Positions 25,897-39,307 of a stretch of DNA of 64,000 nucleotides are shown here, piece by piece. This stretch comes from Kudoa neothunni (Eukaryota; Cnidaria). The notes below the pieces were generated by a model. The model saw nothing but the letters and a program-made list of their open reading frames with translations. It was not told where the DNA came from and made no database searches. Each line of letters begins with the position of its first letter. Position 1 is the first letter of the stretch. Where the stretch lies: positions 9,734,001-9,798,000 of the forward strand of contig OZ199839.1 of NCBI GenBank assembly GCA_964304625.1. The letters are read 5' to 3'. Made by a program: the position numbers and the translations under genes.

Positions 25897-28441
25897 TCGC
25901 ACGTATGCTATTAACTGCATGGCACTATTTCTTGATTGATATCTTTCTTGATAATTACTGTTACTGTGTTATTGAGTTTGTTTTTTTCGCGATTTTTATT
26001 ATCAAAATGTAAACTTGTTTTGCTCTTACTTATGAAACTGCTTCTGTATTATTTTCGAGTATACCAAATATGCTTTTAAGAAGGTGGCAAATGATATTTA
26101 GGTGTCACTAGTTTTTATTAATTTATTTCTATGCCTTAACGGCTAAGTGTCGTTGCAGAAATAATTAAATATAGCGGATTCTAAAAAATAAAATCTTTAG
26201 GCTGTTTGTGAGCAAGAGTTGTTAGGATTTAAAATTATAGTTGAACGTGCGTATATACGTTCAAGAATAAAACATACGATTCAAATAGCCTCTGTCAGGG
26301 TTTCAAGTGTTAGTTTTATATAACTATTTAATAAGTCGGATAGATTTTTTTATTTTGTAATGATTCCCCTTATCATATTAGAATGACATTGTATTAATCC
26401 TCGAGTTTAATTATTTTCAACTAAAGTTATTATTTAATCAAATAATTTAAATAAAATTATGGTGAATTAGATAAATTTCTTAAAAAAATACAAGCAATTC
26501 GTAGCCATCACTCTTAAGAAAGAGGCGAGAATAAACAAGAAATTCCTCAAAAATATATGTTACGCTTGTATAAAACTACAAACTAATTATTTTAAAATTC
26601 AAGGTTGATTTTCAAGTGAATTTGTCATCTGAAAGGAACAACCAACAAACAAAAATATCCGAAAGTTACATTTAATTTCATTTTACGATCGAAGTAGAAG
26701 GTGGGAATATTTCATTCCCTTTAAACTACTACCTTTTCTGTTATAATTTTTATTCTATGGTAAAAATCATGGCTAATTTAAAAAGAAAAGTCCTGTCATA
26801 ACAAAATTAAGTATTGATCGACCTATACTTTAAAAAGTGATATATTACCAGGAGCGCTAGTGTCTTACAATAATCTCAGGACAATCTCCAAGCTTGTCTG
26901 ATTGTTTCAGTAGAAAATAAAATTAAAACTTTGTCGTACTCTTATTCCTTTTATTCATTTAAAAATCAGCTTTTAGTTAAAATTAAATGAATAATAAATA
27001 TACGAGATTCAAAGGCCCTTAGACACTAAAGACTATTGGTTTGGTTTTGAAAAAGTAGTCTATTATATTATAACCTTACGGGAAAAATTTTTTGTTTATT
27101 TGATATTAAAAAATTGAAGTCGTGCTTCTTGTTAAGAGTTTGATTTAAATAATAATTTTTTCCTACTGGTATGCTAAATTAATAGGGAAGTATTTATGAA
27201 ATTTCACTAAAATAAATTGCGCCTGTTAGGAATTAGGAGGAAATTATCTTATTTGGGTACCTCATCCTCATATCTACCGTCTAGTACCGGAAAGGTTACA
27301 TTCAATTAAGATGTTGGCAGGAATGTTTTTAGTAACAATTATTCATAATGCAATTATCAGTTTCCTTATTTAACGTCTCTTTTTTATTTAGAAATGTAGC
27401 CGAAAAATGCTTACCTAACAATTCCACCTTAAAGTACATATGAATTTAGCTTCCAAGTTAAGGTGGAAAATTTGGATTGTTTACCAAGTTGATGGGGTTA
27501 ATTTAAACAAATGGTTAAGAGCCATTGCTTAAAGGGTAAATATTGGATTATTTAAAATTCAACGTTATTCAAATTCTAACTCCAATCAAAATAATGAACC
27601 AAGAAAATAGCAAAATCCTTACAGCATGCAGCAACGGATGCCTTCGTAAACATGAAATGATTTACATTTGCTATATGAAAAAAGCTAGACTATAAAAACA
27701 AATATGACTTTTTGGAATGTAATAAGTCCAATTGTGAATTATGGTTCGCTATTTAAGCTCAGTCGTTTTAAAATATTGAGACCTTTTATCTATTCACATA
27801 CAAAATAAAAGACGCTAATGATCGATTATATTAGTTTTAATCAATCATTTATACTCACTCTACCATTACAATATTCCAATATAAATTAGTTAAACTTAAA
27901 AAACTTAAATAATGCGAGCTAATCATATATCTATTTATCATATTCAACATGTTAATTTCATTCAAGATGCAGAAAATCATTCACCTACCATAAATTGTTT
28001 ATTTTGAGCCCATATACAAATAAAATCAATCGGAATAAGTAAAATAGAAAGTCCATAGAATGTGTGAGTATAGCATTTAAAAGGCTTTATTTCCGCTAAT
28101 AAACTGTTTAATATGTCAACTGACTCATTATTATGTATTTTTATTTATCGAATTTTAGATAAAAACCTTCAAAAAATTTATTGAAAATTCATACCCAATA
28201 TCACCAAGGCTAATTCAGCCAACAATATCACTCTAAATTAGCGCTAAAATCTGTAATAAAGTGATAAAATAAATTACAGCTTTTAATAATAACAGAAAAG
28301 CAACAAGTTAGTTTAAACACACATAAAACTTCGAATTAGAAAACAAAACAAAAATTTTGAATTAAAATAAAGTAATAAAAGATTAGGAATAAACATAAAT
28401 TAATTGTCTGCAATGTTTCTCAGTAAATGCTAAAACAATGA
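25897..28441. other. Intergenic
   Basis: About 2.5 kb of AT-rich sequence. An AATAAA at about 26266 may serve the heat-shock gene; otherwise no exon, RNA or repeat was recognised. Confidence 0.5.
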
Positions 28442-30786
28442 ATGCAAACACCTCTTTCGGGAGTGTTCGTATCAGCTTCGTTGTCCACGCTCTGTGTTCG
28501 GCTGGCAATGTCCCCAAAGTTGTCCAAAGATGTGAATCCCATACAAGAAGACATATCCATCATGTTCACAGCTGTATACAATGAGGAAGACGAGTTTTTC
28601 GAAAACACACTGCAACAATATCACAACAATATGATGGGATTGTCAATTAAAGATTTTGAACTGTTCATCGTGGGTCTTTCAAAGTTGGATTGGTGTAATA
28701 TCCCGGTTGAGGACCGATGTCATCGACTTGGTCGTTTTGTGATCGATTTGGCAATGGCCTATCCAAAATACGTTATTTCATTGGTCACGAGTTTGTTGAC
28801 TTCATTCGGTTCATCATCTCCTCAGGATATTAATAACCAAGTGACCAAATGTAAAAACGATTGTAACAACCAGCCACCCACTTATTCAACAACTTATTCA
28901 GTCGCCAACAAACATCGACTAGATACAATCAAGTATGTATTGTGGTTGTGTGTTTTTGTGCCGACAATCGCTCCTTGTAATTTAGGACAGTCATAGAAAC
29001 CAATGTTGAAGTAAAGAAAGCCTTTAAAAGCATAATCTCATCCAACAGATGGAATTGTTATCAATCGACTCCAATGTTGTTGGCGTATTTTTCGAATTTT
29101 TTGGTACTCTACGACTGTCTTGATGACACTAAACCATTCACAGCCTACTATAAACGAATGTTGTTATGGGCGATATTTTCGACACTGACTTCAATCGATT
29201 GTGAACTTGATTTGAGGTATGTTCGTGAGAAGTACACATTTATGTGTTCGTTACGTCAGAAGAATGTGTCACTGGATGTGTTGTTGAATCATCGCAAGCA
29301 CAGTCTCACTCCAGATCAACTGGAACAGATTGAATTTTTCGATAAATTCGATATCTTATTTAAATACGTGTTAACCTATTTTGACAACCACCTTTCGAGT
29401 TCCCCCTCGAAGTGGACCTGTTTTTTCAATTTTATCGTTAATATATTCGATGATATTGTTGTTAAATCTCAGAACACAATAATGGTTCAGTATTTTTGGT
29501 TTTATTATGTTTCTCGTAAGAAGGTAAGAGTTGTTGTGTTATTTGGTGGAATTAATTGGTTGGATATAGAGATTTTTGGTTTCTTTCCTCAATCATGTGT
29601 GGCACAAGATTTTCTCACCCACCACAAAATCTGCAATCAAACAACAAACATACATTCGATATCTTGTGGGTTTTCTTTGCTACTCCTCTCGTATCCATCT
29701 AAAACTGTGTCAGACATTCTTACTCAGAATTGACAGTTTTCTCCACAAATATTATGAACAAGAATGTGCTCGTCAAAGTCAAATCAATCAGGAACAACAT
29801 TCGTCAACCCATTGCTATATTAGCTTTTCCAACTCATCCAATGCTAATAAAAACATCGAAATCATTCGTTTTTCACGCCATAAACTCTTCTACATACTTT
29901 TCCAAGCGTTGATAGATATTATTGTGCATAAAATGTCTCATTTGATCGAATCCAATGAACACACACCATTGATGCAGAAAATAATAACACTTTAAACGCG
30001 AATGATGTTGACGCTTTTGTGGATTTTATCAAAAATTCACTTCATCTTAACGAGCTCGTTAATGCTAATTCATTAAATCCACTTTATTATTGTGATCCTA
30101 TTGTAATTTGAACTATCTATAATGACGGCTTAATTTTTAACTGGCTTTTCTCACGCTTTATCAACTGTTACTATCTATATCTATGTTCAGTTATTCTTCT
30201 GCTTAATCTCCAAGCGAAATTTCAATTGGGAGGTTCTAAAATAGTGGCGGATTATGTGATTTTATTTTTTTGACCCAATTAAGCGTGTGAATAGCCTCGG
30301 CTGTTGTATTGTTGTTGTTTTTTTTATATTAATAATCCGGTGTTTGTTTAGATAACTGACAATTTGGCCAGATTAAACCACACACATCAACTTCTCGACT
30401 GTGACAATCTACTCCAGAAGAATTCACATCGTTGGCTGCTATGCTCTAGCTCCAAAGATCTCGCTTCGCACTTCCTGCAGACCAACTGTAAAGATTTCAA
30501 CCACATTGCGAATCACTTCAAATTACCACGCGATTCTTCTCTCAACCAGCCACTTTTCTACAATCCCTTTCGTGTAGTTTTTCTACCGTTGTCAGCTCAA
30601 CTACTTAAACCATATCACATTGAATGGAAGGTGATTATCTGATTTTTGTAATGCGTCGTCTTATCATTTTCTGTTGCACAGGAACTGCCCCAATCAAAAC
30701 CTTCCCCTCTCAATCAGCTCACTGTAAATGTTAGCTATACGGCTGTTCACAATCCCAACAAAGTTAGTCGTAATTGTAATCCGTAG
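28442..30786 (+). CDS. RRN3: RRN3 / TIF-IA, RNA polymerase I initiation factor
   Basis: Five exons: 28442-28932, 28986-29523, 29570-30102, 30352-30630, 30682-30786 (introns 53, 46, 249 and 51 nt). From memory of human RRN3, several blocks align without gaps across the junctions: FWFYYVSRKK+RFLVSFLNHVW matches FMFYLCSFKLGFAEAFLEHLW, and SLNPLYYCDPI continues into ITDNLARLNHTHQL as in the human protein. The length is about 648 residues against 651. RRN3 bridges Pol I to the promoter factor SL1 and couples rRNA synthesis to growth. Exon 3 is one base short of frame (near 29960-29970, in an ACACACC run), so it is probably an assembly error. Start could be 28442 or the in-frame ATG at 28508. Confidence 0.93.
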
Positions 30787-33700
30787 GCGATAGTTACTGT
30801 ATGAAAATTTTATATCGTGTGTTTCTTCTGCGTTTATGGATAATATTGACACCATTGAATGTATTGATATGTGCTATTTTACGTCGATTATTATTAATTG
30901 TAATATGGTCAAGTGATCAAGTGGTCAAATGATCAAATGATCAAGTGGAAGGGGATTGTTTATTTTTGTTGTCTGCAATGTTTGAAGATCTCAGCTCGTA
31001 ATATAACTTGAGCTTGATAGTTATCGGAGTAATAATATGAATCTCCCCTCAGAATTAAGTCTTAAATTGCGCCATTTTAACTGCTGATTAAATTGGTTAT
31101 GGCTAATTTTTAATCCGATTTCTCTGCTTGTCTCAAGTTCTTGCTTACTTCTTCTATGGTAAATCGAATTTCACATTTGATTTTGAAGGCAAAAATATAA
31201 CAAAGAGAAAACTTAGGAATTAATTAAAATTATTTTGGAATTATTGAAGTTTTGTATGAATCTATTTTTGGTGTAATTTTTATAGATATTAAATTTGAAT
31301 ATTTAATTGTCCAATATGAGCCATTTATAACATAAATCAATGTCTCTCTTATATTTTGTTCCTGCATATTATCCAAAATTTGAAGTTTGCTGCGCGCGAT
31401 GTTATTTTAGAATATAAAAATAACATTATTTTTATTATTTTAGTTTGTAAATGAAAAGATTTAATTTTATTTAATATCAACATAATCGAGTTGATTAGCG
31501 CAATCTATCATTAGAAATTTTAATAGTTAACTTCAGATTTTCCTGTCACATAATCAAACTATTTAATTATATCTATTTCTAATTGAAAAATGCTAATCTT
31601 AAGTATATATTTATTAATTATAATTTTTATTGTATATTATAACCAGTCATATTTTATTTACAATAGTATTATAATAAGAGAGACATCCCTTGTACATTAT
31701 TTAATGAAAGGAAAGAGATAAAAGAACTGGGAACTTAATTCCGGCGCTCCAAAATAATTAAAAAATTAAGCTATAAATATTTCATTGAATAAAGAAACTT
31801 TTTTTGCTCTCTTCATCTATCGATAAAAAGTTCAAAACGTAGTATTTTCATGTTGTTGGTTGATAGAACACCAAAATTGTTTTCAGGTTTCATATCGATA
31901 CGTTGCCATTACCTATTATCATCAATAGGACATCCAAAGAATCAAAACGCATAAATTAGTGGAAACTAACGAATTTGATGTTAAACAAAGTTTCAACTGT
32001 TTTATATTAATTTTGATCCAATTCTCGTATCCCTTGTAGCTTATATAGAAAAATTGGTTAAGTTATTGAATAGTTGTTAGGTGAAACTTGTTTTCTATAA
32101 TTTATCTATGTTTAATTAAATTATTTTATTTCACTCATTTCATTTGTTATCTATATAAATAAAAAGGATAACTAAGTCTATGGATAATTATTTGAAATAT
32201 ATTCATTCGCCGATGCATCATACCACAATACCTAAATTGAACAAAATAATTAATTCAAACAAAAAGTTTGAATTATATTTAACGATATAAAAAAATCAGA
32301 GAAAGTTGGAAAATTCCGAATTTTTTTATCCATAATGAATTTTTAAGGTTTCTGTCGTTAATATTTAGTATATTTAGTATTGTTTGGTTGTGCGATAGAA
32401 AAAGGTTCACCAATTTTTATAGTCAGCCCTCTTTCAGCGTAGACTAATAATGACTAATTTACTACAGCCTCGTCAAAAAAATATCAATCTATTTTATGTG
32501 CGAGCGTAAATAAGTTTCTTTTTGTAGACAGATTTATTCACACGAATTAATAAAATGTTATAGATTAAAATGATGTGTTAATACAGCTTGTACATATTTA
32601 ATCAGTCCAAAGAAAAAATATACGAAAATTTTAAACATCCATTCCCACCATACCAAACAGCTGTTATGTCTCTCTAGTTAACGGATAAAATAACTAATTA
32701 TCTCATTTAGAGTAAAGTTAAAGTTATCAGTCAGGTATTTTACAACAATCTTTTTCCCAATACATTTAGGTTACCATAATATAATCTAACTTTGCATTAA
32801 ATTCAACATTAATTTTTTTGAATTACCGAAGAAATATTCATGAGATTATGCAGAAAAAATCGAATATTTATTCATAGCTAATAATTTAATGGTTGTCATT
32901 TGTTAACATCTACAATCAACATTGAGTGATAATTTTGTATCTTGAACTCTTTTCATTAAGATTTGGCGTGTTCCACAAGACGTAGAAGTACATCTTGCCG
33001 TGCGTCAAATAATTAAATAATTGACTTGATGTTAACTTTCTCATACTTTACTAACATCCACAAATACAATTAAGATTTGTTAATTAATCTATGAAAGTGG
33101 CTATTAGCTCGAAATATAATCTTTTTCAATGGAAATTTTTAGCCACATCTGAATATTATACAAAATAACAACAGTCACTTCCGCAACTGATTTAACCCTA
33201 GCAAGTTCTGCGGACCCCTTTTGGTCCAAAATTTAAATGCTTATAAAATTATAGGGATATATAACTAAATTAATGGTACAACAATTTTATGTAATTATAT
33301 TTACAGGAGTAAAATATTTGTTCATCCTGTGTAACTATTTTGGACGAGCTTTCTAGAGCTAATGCTCAACCCAAAACAACAAAATTAGACTTATGCGGGA
33401 TTAGTTAAAGTTGGGTTTGTCTGTCTATATGTAAGTTATTTAGAAGATTATCACCTAATGTGATTACAATTCTAGTATTGTCCCTAAAAAATACGGACCT
33501 CCGATTGACTATTGATCGTCATATGGCAAACCATACAGTGTAGTAATTTTTTCAGAAAAACATTTCAGATAATAATAAATAAATCAGAGACTCAAACAAA
33601 GGAGTTATCAACAAATATGTCTAGTTATTGATCTAATAATTAGTTGTCGTAATTTCGAATCAAGTCGTTAAGTTTGTTACAATGAGAAAGTTAGGTGGGT

Positions 33701-33854
33701 GGATTTCAACAAAATAAACTTAATGCATTCCAGCTCGATGTAACCATTGAAACCTTATGTTTTCGTCCATAAAAGTTATTCAACCTAAATAAAACCAAGT
33801 CCTAGGAGATTTATCATGTTGTTTCACGTTCAGTTTTATTGGTGAGAATTGTAT
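30787..33854. other. Intergenic between RRN3 and small heat-shock gene 2
   Basis: About 3 kb without a recognisable exon. It contains a short GATCAA repeat (30905-30950) and a TTAACCCT transposon-end-like motif near 33192. Confidence 0.5.
30905..30950. repeat. Short 8-base tandem repeat
   Basis: Irregular units of GATCAAGT/GGTCAAAT repeated about five times. Confidence 0.65.
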
Positions 33855-33869
33855 AGAAAGTTCTAGAAT
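33855..33869 (+). promoter_or_regulatory. Heat-shock element
   Basis: Perfect GAA-TTC-GAA triplet at 33856, 33861 and 33866, 82 bp before the ATG of small heat-shock gene 2. The flanking TCTAGAATT is shared with the element of gene 1. Confidence 0.85.
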
Positions 33870-33882
33870 TTAACAACTTGAT

Positions 33883-33888
33883 TATAAA
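33883..33888 (+). promoter_or_regulatory. TATA box of small heat-shock gene 2
   Basis: TATAAA 14 bp after the heat-shock element; TTCAGTCAGTC about 5 bp downstream could hold an initiator. Confidence 0.65.
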
Positions 33889-33950
33889 CCGTTCAGTCAG
33901 TCGGGCTTTAGCGTATCGTTGCATCGTTGCTTCGAGGTTTGTTAAGTTGA

Positions 33951-34646
33951 ATGTGGCCAGTTGTATCGAGAAGCTTGTTGGTTCCTACTTATTGGGATGA
34001 TTTCCCCGATGTGATGGATGTTGCCTTCAGGGATCCGTTTGAAGATAAATTCTTCAACAGTCTGCTAAGCGCCCCTAACGATGATATCTTTGTGATAAAC
34101 GTCTACGTGGGGGACTACTCCACTGATGATGTGAAATGGCGCGTTGAAGGTAAAAAATTGAAGGTGAATGGAAGTCACGTTCGCAAGACAAAATACGGTG
34201 AAGACAAGAGCGAATTCAATCGTGAATTTGATTTACCCGAAAATGTGCTCAAAGACACACTTCGTCATTATGTGACATCTGATGGGGTTCTTGTGATAGA
34301 AGGCAAAAGACATGTGGATGTGAGATATCCATTCCAGGACAAATCTGACAAAGATCATTTTGAGGTTGTGGTGGATGTTCAAGGATTCACTGAGGACGAA
34401 GTTCAGGTCAATCTTCATCACAGAAATCTGGTGATTGAGGGTACCCATTCGACGGATAAAAAAACCAAACGCGATGAAAAGATTCAAAACAAATCATTCA
34501 AGCGGGTTATAACACTTCCGCTCGATGTGGATGAAACCACCATTGATATTGTTCGCAATAAGGACAATTATTTGGTCGTAAAGGCAAAACGCAATCCTAA
34601 GGAAGCCCTAGCTGCCCCTAAGCGTCTTGCAGTCAAGCAGGAGTAA
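33951..34646 (+). CDS. Small heat-shock protein with two alpha-crystallin domains (2)
   Basis: 231 residues, intronless, collinear with the protein at 25201 from MWPVV to the final E. Domain 1 is about residues 44-120 (GDYSTDDVKWRVEGKKL, SDGVLVIEGKR) and domain 2 about 136-215 (QGFTEDEVQVNLHHRNL, DNYLVVKAKR). The best-conserved block is the end of domain 1 and the linker (residues about 100-133). Differences cluster in the second domain and in exposed loops. It has its own perfect heat-shock element and TATA box. The two genes lie 8.7 kb apart in the same orientation with RRN3 between them, so the duplication was not a simple adjacent tandem, or RRN3 was later enclosed. Confidence 0.95.
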   Translation: MWPVVSRSLLVPTYWDDFPDVMDVAFRDPFEDKFFNSLLSAPNDDIFVINVYVGDYSTDDVKWRVEGKKLKVNGSHVRKTKYGEDKSEFNREFDLPENVLKDTLRHYVTSDGVLVIEGKRHVDVRYPFQDKSDKDHFEVVVDVQGFTEDEVQVNLHHRNLVIEGTHSTDKKTKRDEKIQNKSFKRVITLPLDVDETTIDIVRNKDNYLVVKAKRNPKEALAAPKRLAVKQE

Positions 34647-34830
34647 TGTTATACCCTCCAACGATTAACCTACTTTTGTCAACTATTGTTGATTGTTGTT
34701 TGTTCGTGGTGAACATTATTGTCTTTTTCCGAGGTGTATTTTTCGCGCTCTTTTTCATAAAGTTTTTTATTGCGCACGCATTTCATTTTAAAACGTGTTG
34801 CGCCTGCGCACAAATAACAAACTACTAATC

Positions 34831-36548
34831 CTTACACATTGGTTATGGTGAAAACCATCGATGGTGTTCCCATTGATGAAACCAAATACGGATTGATAAC
34901 AACCAGGGTCCGATTGGTAGATGTCGCTGACACGTTTCGAACGATGTTGCGATATGTACAATTACTTTCGGCTGGATTTGCTTATGTGTAAATGGTGTGT
35001 TTAGAGATATTTCAGTGAAATTTTAAAAAGTCAACCAGTAAAGTCAACGTTTATTGACGCATGCACAATTTATTTAATCTTGAATTTTTTCTCGAGAAAA
35101 TACATAAGTAAATTAACAATTTTTTACGTTTCAAATTTAAATGGTCATCATTAATTAGGGACACCCCTGAGAAGAATGAAATTTGTATTGCTGCCTGTGT
35201 GTTTAAGCTGTCCATTTATTACGTAATTCTGATACGATGGTCCCGGTTTTGTTTATTTTTATACGTATATTTAGATTGTATCATGTGAATAAAGAATTGG
35301 ACTTTCAAAATGAGCTATTGATAAGATACCAATTAGGCATATTGGATACGCCCCCCCAATTTAGATGAATGAAATGTCAATTTTTGAATTCTTTCATTTT
35401 CAATTTTGTTTTTTATTTCACTTCAATTACTCGTTTAGCTTAATTTTTGTATCAACAATATAAAAGAAGAATATCATTTACCATTTTAACCCTTGAATAC
35501 CTACCTGGACCTGGAGGGGACCAATCAGCGCTTATTATTATATCAATAACTTTTACGAAATATTTTAGTTCCTTTTTCCCTAGGTGTATTTTATAGTATA
35601 TTGTGTTTTTAAAAAGCTTAAATAATTGTTTTAAGTTCGATTTTTTCGTCGAAAATTAAAAAAGAAAAAGTTACACAAATTTTAAAATCTCCATCATATA
35701 AATAATAACGTTCAGATAATTCAAATATTTTTATTCACACATTAATTTATAATGCCAAATTTCAATTTACAAAATACGAATTTATCTATTTAACATATTC
35801 GTTCCAACATGGGACAGGATTTCTTAATAAAACAAAGCCTTATTTGTTAAAATTAATAATAAATAATAATAATAGTAAAGTAAATGTGATATACTTAAAG
35901 ATGTGCTATCTTAGTCGCTCATAATTCTGTTTGGTAAATCAAAATAAAACTGTTATAATCTAAATTTAAATAATTTATATTTATGTATTTTAATATATTG
36001 ATTACACTTTTTTTCACTAATGAGTTTATAAATAAATTTTACTTTCGCTATAATATCTAATTTCGATTTGTTTATTATGTGTAGCTTGGGATCTCAGTAC
36101 AAACAGCACATCCGATTTATCCATATTAAGGGTGAATGTTGACAAACTGTGCGGATCTGTTCATAAAACGGCAGATTTATAGTCCAAATTACAAATGAAA
36201 ATACAATCGGGCTCAGCTACGAGACCATGGAGAGGTCTCAGTGATCGATAAAGGAAGTTAGTGGAATGTTTCGATAGTTTGGAGGATGTGCTAGAAAATC
36301 ATCCAGCTAACAAATACTTTGATGGATTGGACAAGAACGAATGTGTTGTTGTAGCTGATTTTTCAAAATATTTTCCGATTTCTTTGATCAGTTGGAGCAG
36401 GTGAATAGACCATCGTCGCATTTTGTAATTCGTTTAAGTTTCGATTTTTATATTATCGTTTAGTGTTTATTGTATTTCATCGTATCAAAGCAATGATTCA
36501 AAAGCAACATGAAACTTTTATGGCGATTATTGTATGCTATGCATTTGG
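34831..36548 (+). CDS. Unidentified spliced gene or recent pseudogene
   Basis: Four coding-like stretches in order. 34843-34981 is open from ATG (KTIDGVPIDETKYG ... TFRTMLRYVQLLSAGFAYV) to a GTGTAAAT donor. From 36086, after TGTGTAG, comes LGSQYKQHIRFIHIK; after a 53-nt intron, QITNENTIGLSYETMERSQ. At 36258-36400 is LVECFDSLEDVLENHPANKYFDGLDKNECVVV. At 36464-36548, between TTTAG and GTAAGT, is VFIVFHRIKAMIQKQHETF. The junction between the second and third blocks does not close in frame (about 16 extra bases containing a stop). I do not recognise the protein. Confidence 0.4.
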
Positions 36549-36787
36549 TAAGTTTAATGGATGGAAAATACACACAATGTATCGATATAAAACATAAAAT
36601 CGCAGCTTTTCTCCACCTAAATTTTAAAAAATTTGAAATTTATTGAGTGTGAGTTTGCGAAATAAAGAATTAAATTTTGTGATAAACCACGTTGAGTCGC
36701 TTTAAATAAGCATGGCTGAACCAAACTACCCATTTAAAAAAACAAATTTGATGGTAAATCTTTGCTTGTAACAAACATAAAAAAAAT

Positions 36788-37005
36788 TTAGAATTAATCC
36801 CAAAGAGAGCGGAACCTTCGAAAAACTATTCAATATGTTATGAACTGGATAGTGACTCAGAAGATTTTAAATCAGAAATTCAACTGTCCATCCAAGAAAA
36901 AATCAACCAAGTTTACGAAAATCCGCTCGTTTATTGGGAAAACTCCAAGAATGAAAATCTTGGAAAATTAGTATTTTTTATTAAAAATAAGACACTTTTT
37001 GAGTA
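36788..37005 (+). mobile_element. hAT transposase C-terminal fragment
   Basis: One open stretch ends SIQEKINQVYENPLVYWEN..NENLGKLV, close to the C-terminal dimerisation motif of hAT transposases (D-P-L-x-Y-W ... Y-P-x-L-x-x-L-A). No DDE core or terminal repeats were found, so only the tail survives. Confidence 0.55.
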
Positions 37006-38629
37006 AATTTAATTCACTCCTCTTTATTATGTGTCATATTGCATTATCTCAAAAGCAAACTGAACAGACCTAACTTAGCCACTTAAAAAATTCACTTCTA
37101 ATTATTAGACTTATAAAATTATGGTTTTAAAGTATTTTTGTCATTCTAAAAAACGTTTAGACAGACTTGATTATAGCGTAACTTAATATAGCAGGGTTCT
37201 GTTTCCAAAATCAATTTAATTATCTTTAAAAAAAACACTGATATCAAATTTTTATTTGATAATAAAATATGAGATTATGACATGAGGTAATGTATCTCAA
37301 AAATTCCAGTAAATCAAGGTGAAGATCGTAATTGGTTATATTCAATGACTCGTATTTTTCTTCGCTTAAAATTTAATATTAATTTCATATATAAGATCTT
37401 TTTTTCATGATTGTCCATAATAAAACAAAAGAATAAGGAGAGATAAAATTTAGCATAAAATAATAACTTTTAAATTTTAAGAATTTTTCATCAAACATTG
37501 AATTGCTGTCTAATTTGTTTTAATCATCACTCATAAGTTGGTTATTTTTCATATTTTTAAGCATATAAACATAAATTTTACAATATCAGATTTATCTATG
37601 TATGTTTTTATTGATTTTAATTGTAAATAGTTTAAAAACGAGGATAACCACGTGTTCTCAAATGCATTTTCTTAATATTCTCAGGACTGATGAGTTTTTT
37701 AAAAATAAATAAACACTATATTTTAGATGAAATTTTAATTTCAATAGGTGAATAGTTAAATGTTGATTATATGAAGTTGTTACTTTATTAGAGGAATTAT
37801 TTACGTGTGTGTTTAGTATAACATTCGATAAACTTAAAAATGTAGTTATTAAAATTCCCAAAATGGTTATTTTTATACATATATTAGTTTTAGTCAATTA
37901 TATGTGTACCGATAAAAATAATAACATTAGTTAAGATATTAAATTTACACTTAGTAATATTCTCAATTCGTGTATTTGCCCGAATTTGTTGTTACTAAAT
38001 TTTTATACATACAAAAACTTATAAAACAATAATAATATAGCCTAATATTTTTTTTTCAATATATTACAAATATTGAAATGTAAAACAGTTTTCTATTATC
38101 ATTTTAAAAATTTTTCCTGAAGTTTAATAATAAAAATTGAATAAATTCTTAATTTCTAGCAATAAATTGAATAAAAAAATCATAAACTAAAAAAATTGTA
38201 TGACATCAATATCTATTTTTTAAAATTCAGAAATTATTTTCATTATAATGAAAAATTAGATTTTTTCGTGAGACAAGCGGTAAGTTTATTATTAAATTTA
38301 ATCCATATAAAATTGTTATACAACAATAGTAAAATATCAAAATAGTAATAATAAATAACTTTTGCATTGATAACTAAGAAAGAAACGAAAAAAAATTCAG
38401 TGTCTGTTGCAAAAATATGGAGATTACATGTGTGTCCGACAGCGTGGGGATGAAGAACTCTTAAAATTTAAAAGTTATTATTTTAAGCTAAATTTTATCT
38501 CTCATTATTCTTTTGTTACATTATGGAAAATTGTGAAAAAAGAAATTCGAAAAACATTCGCAATCGCAAGAGAGCGTTTTTAGGTGCCGCTGTGGCATAT
38601 CTACGTATTAACAATAGCGCGTAATCATG
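37006..38629. other. Intergenic
   Basis: Strongly AT-rich, no exon or repeat recognised. Confidence 0.5.
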
Positions 38630-38720
38630 CGCCAGTGCTATTGTCCATAGTCAAGTAGTAAGGTCCCGCCACCTCTAGGTTTGAGGATCATGGGTTTGAC
38701 CCTCGTCCGCTACACCACAT
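38630..38720 (+). repeat. tRNA-derived SINE-like fragment
   Basis: TAGTCAAGTAGTAAGG fits an A box and GGTTTGACCC is one base from a B box, about 45 bases apart. The sequence between does not fold as a tRNA, and the GC content jumps above its surroundings. This looks like the head of a SINE, with its tail undefined. Confidence 0.45.
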
Positions 38721-39307
38721 ACTTTACCACCATCCTCGCACACAAAACGCACGAATGGTTTCGTTCGTGTTTATAATTATGAAGAAAACTTCGTTCGCTC
38801 ATCACACGAACGGGCATTGTCTGCTCGTATCACGTTAAACAATCTAATGTGTTGTCGTTCAATACAGTAAATGTTTAAACCCTGCATGGTATAATCTGAA
38901 TAGGATACGTTATTAAAAATACGAATATTAATTTCGCCCATAAAAAAATTGTTATTTAATGTTTAAAGTTTTTCAATAAAAACCCAAGATTTTGTAAAAA
39001 ATGAAAAAACCCCCAAGACTCGGCCCTGGCCTGGCTCGAGGGCACCTTGGACCTAATTCACATTTTAACGCCGCGACAAGTCACCTACTGTATTTCTTTA
39101 ATATTTTCAAAAAATGAAGACACCATAATATATCAGTTCTATGATATAAAATATTAACAAAGCTTATTATTGATTTAATCACTTTACAGAAAATTTTAGT
39201 GTTAAATAATCAATATATAATTCATTGAATTAGAATTTTGTAGCGCATACAAAAAAAACAGTTTAAAAACACAAAAGAAGCGGCGGAATAGATAAATCGT
39301 CATGAAT
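38721..39307. other. Intergenic, 3' flank of FDPS
   Basis: Contains GTCACCTACTGTA at about 39079-39091, which matches the outer end of the pogo/Tigger terminal repeats at 57154-57168; no partner end was seen. Otherwise empty. Confidence 0.45.
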
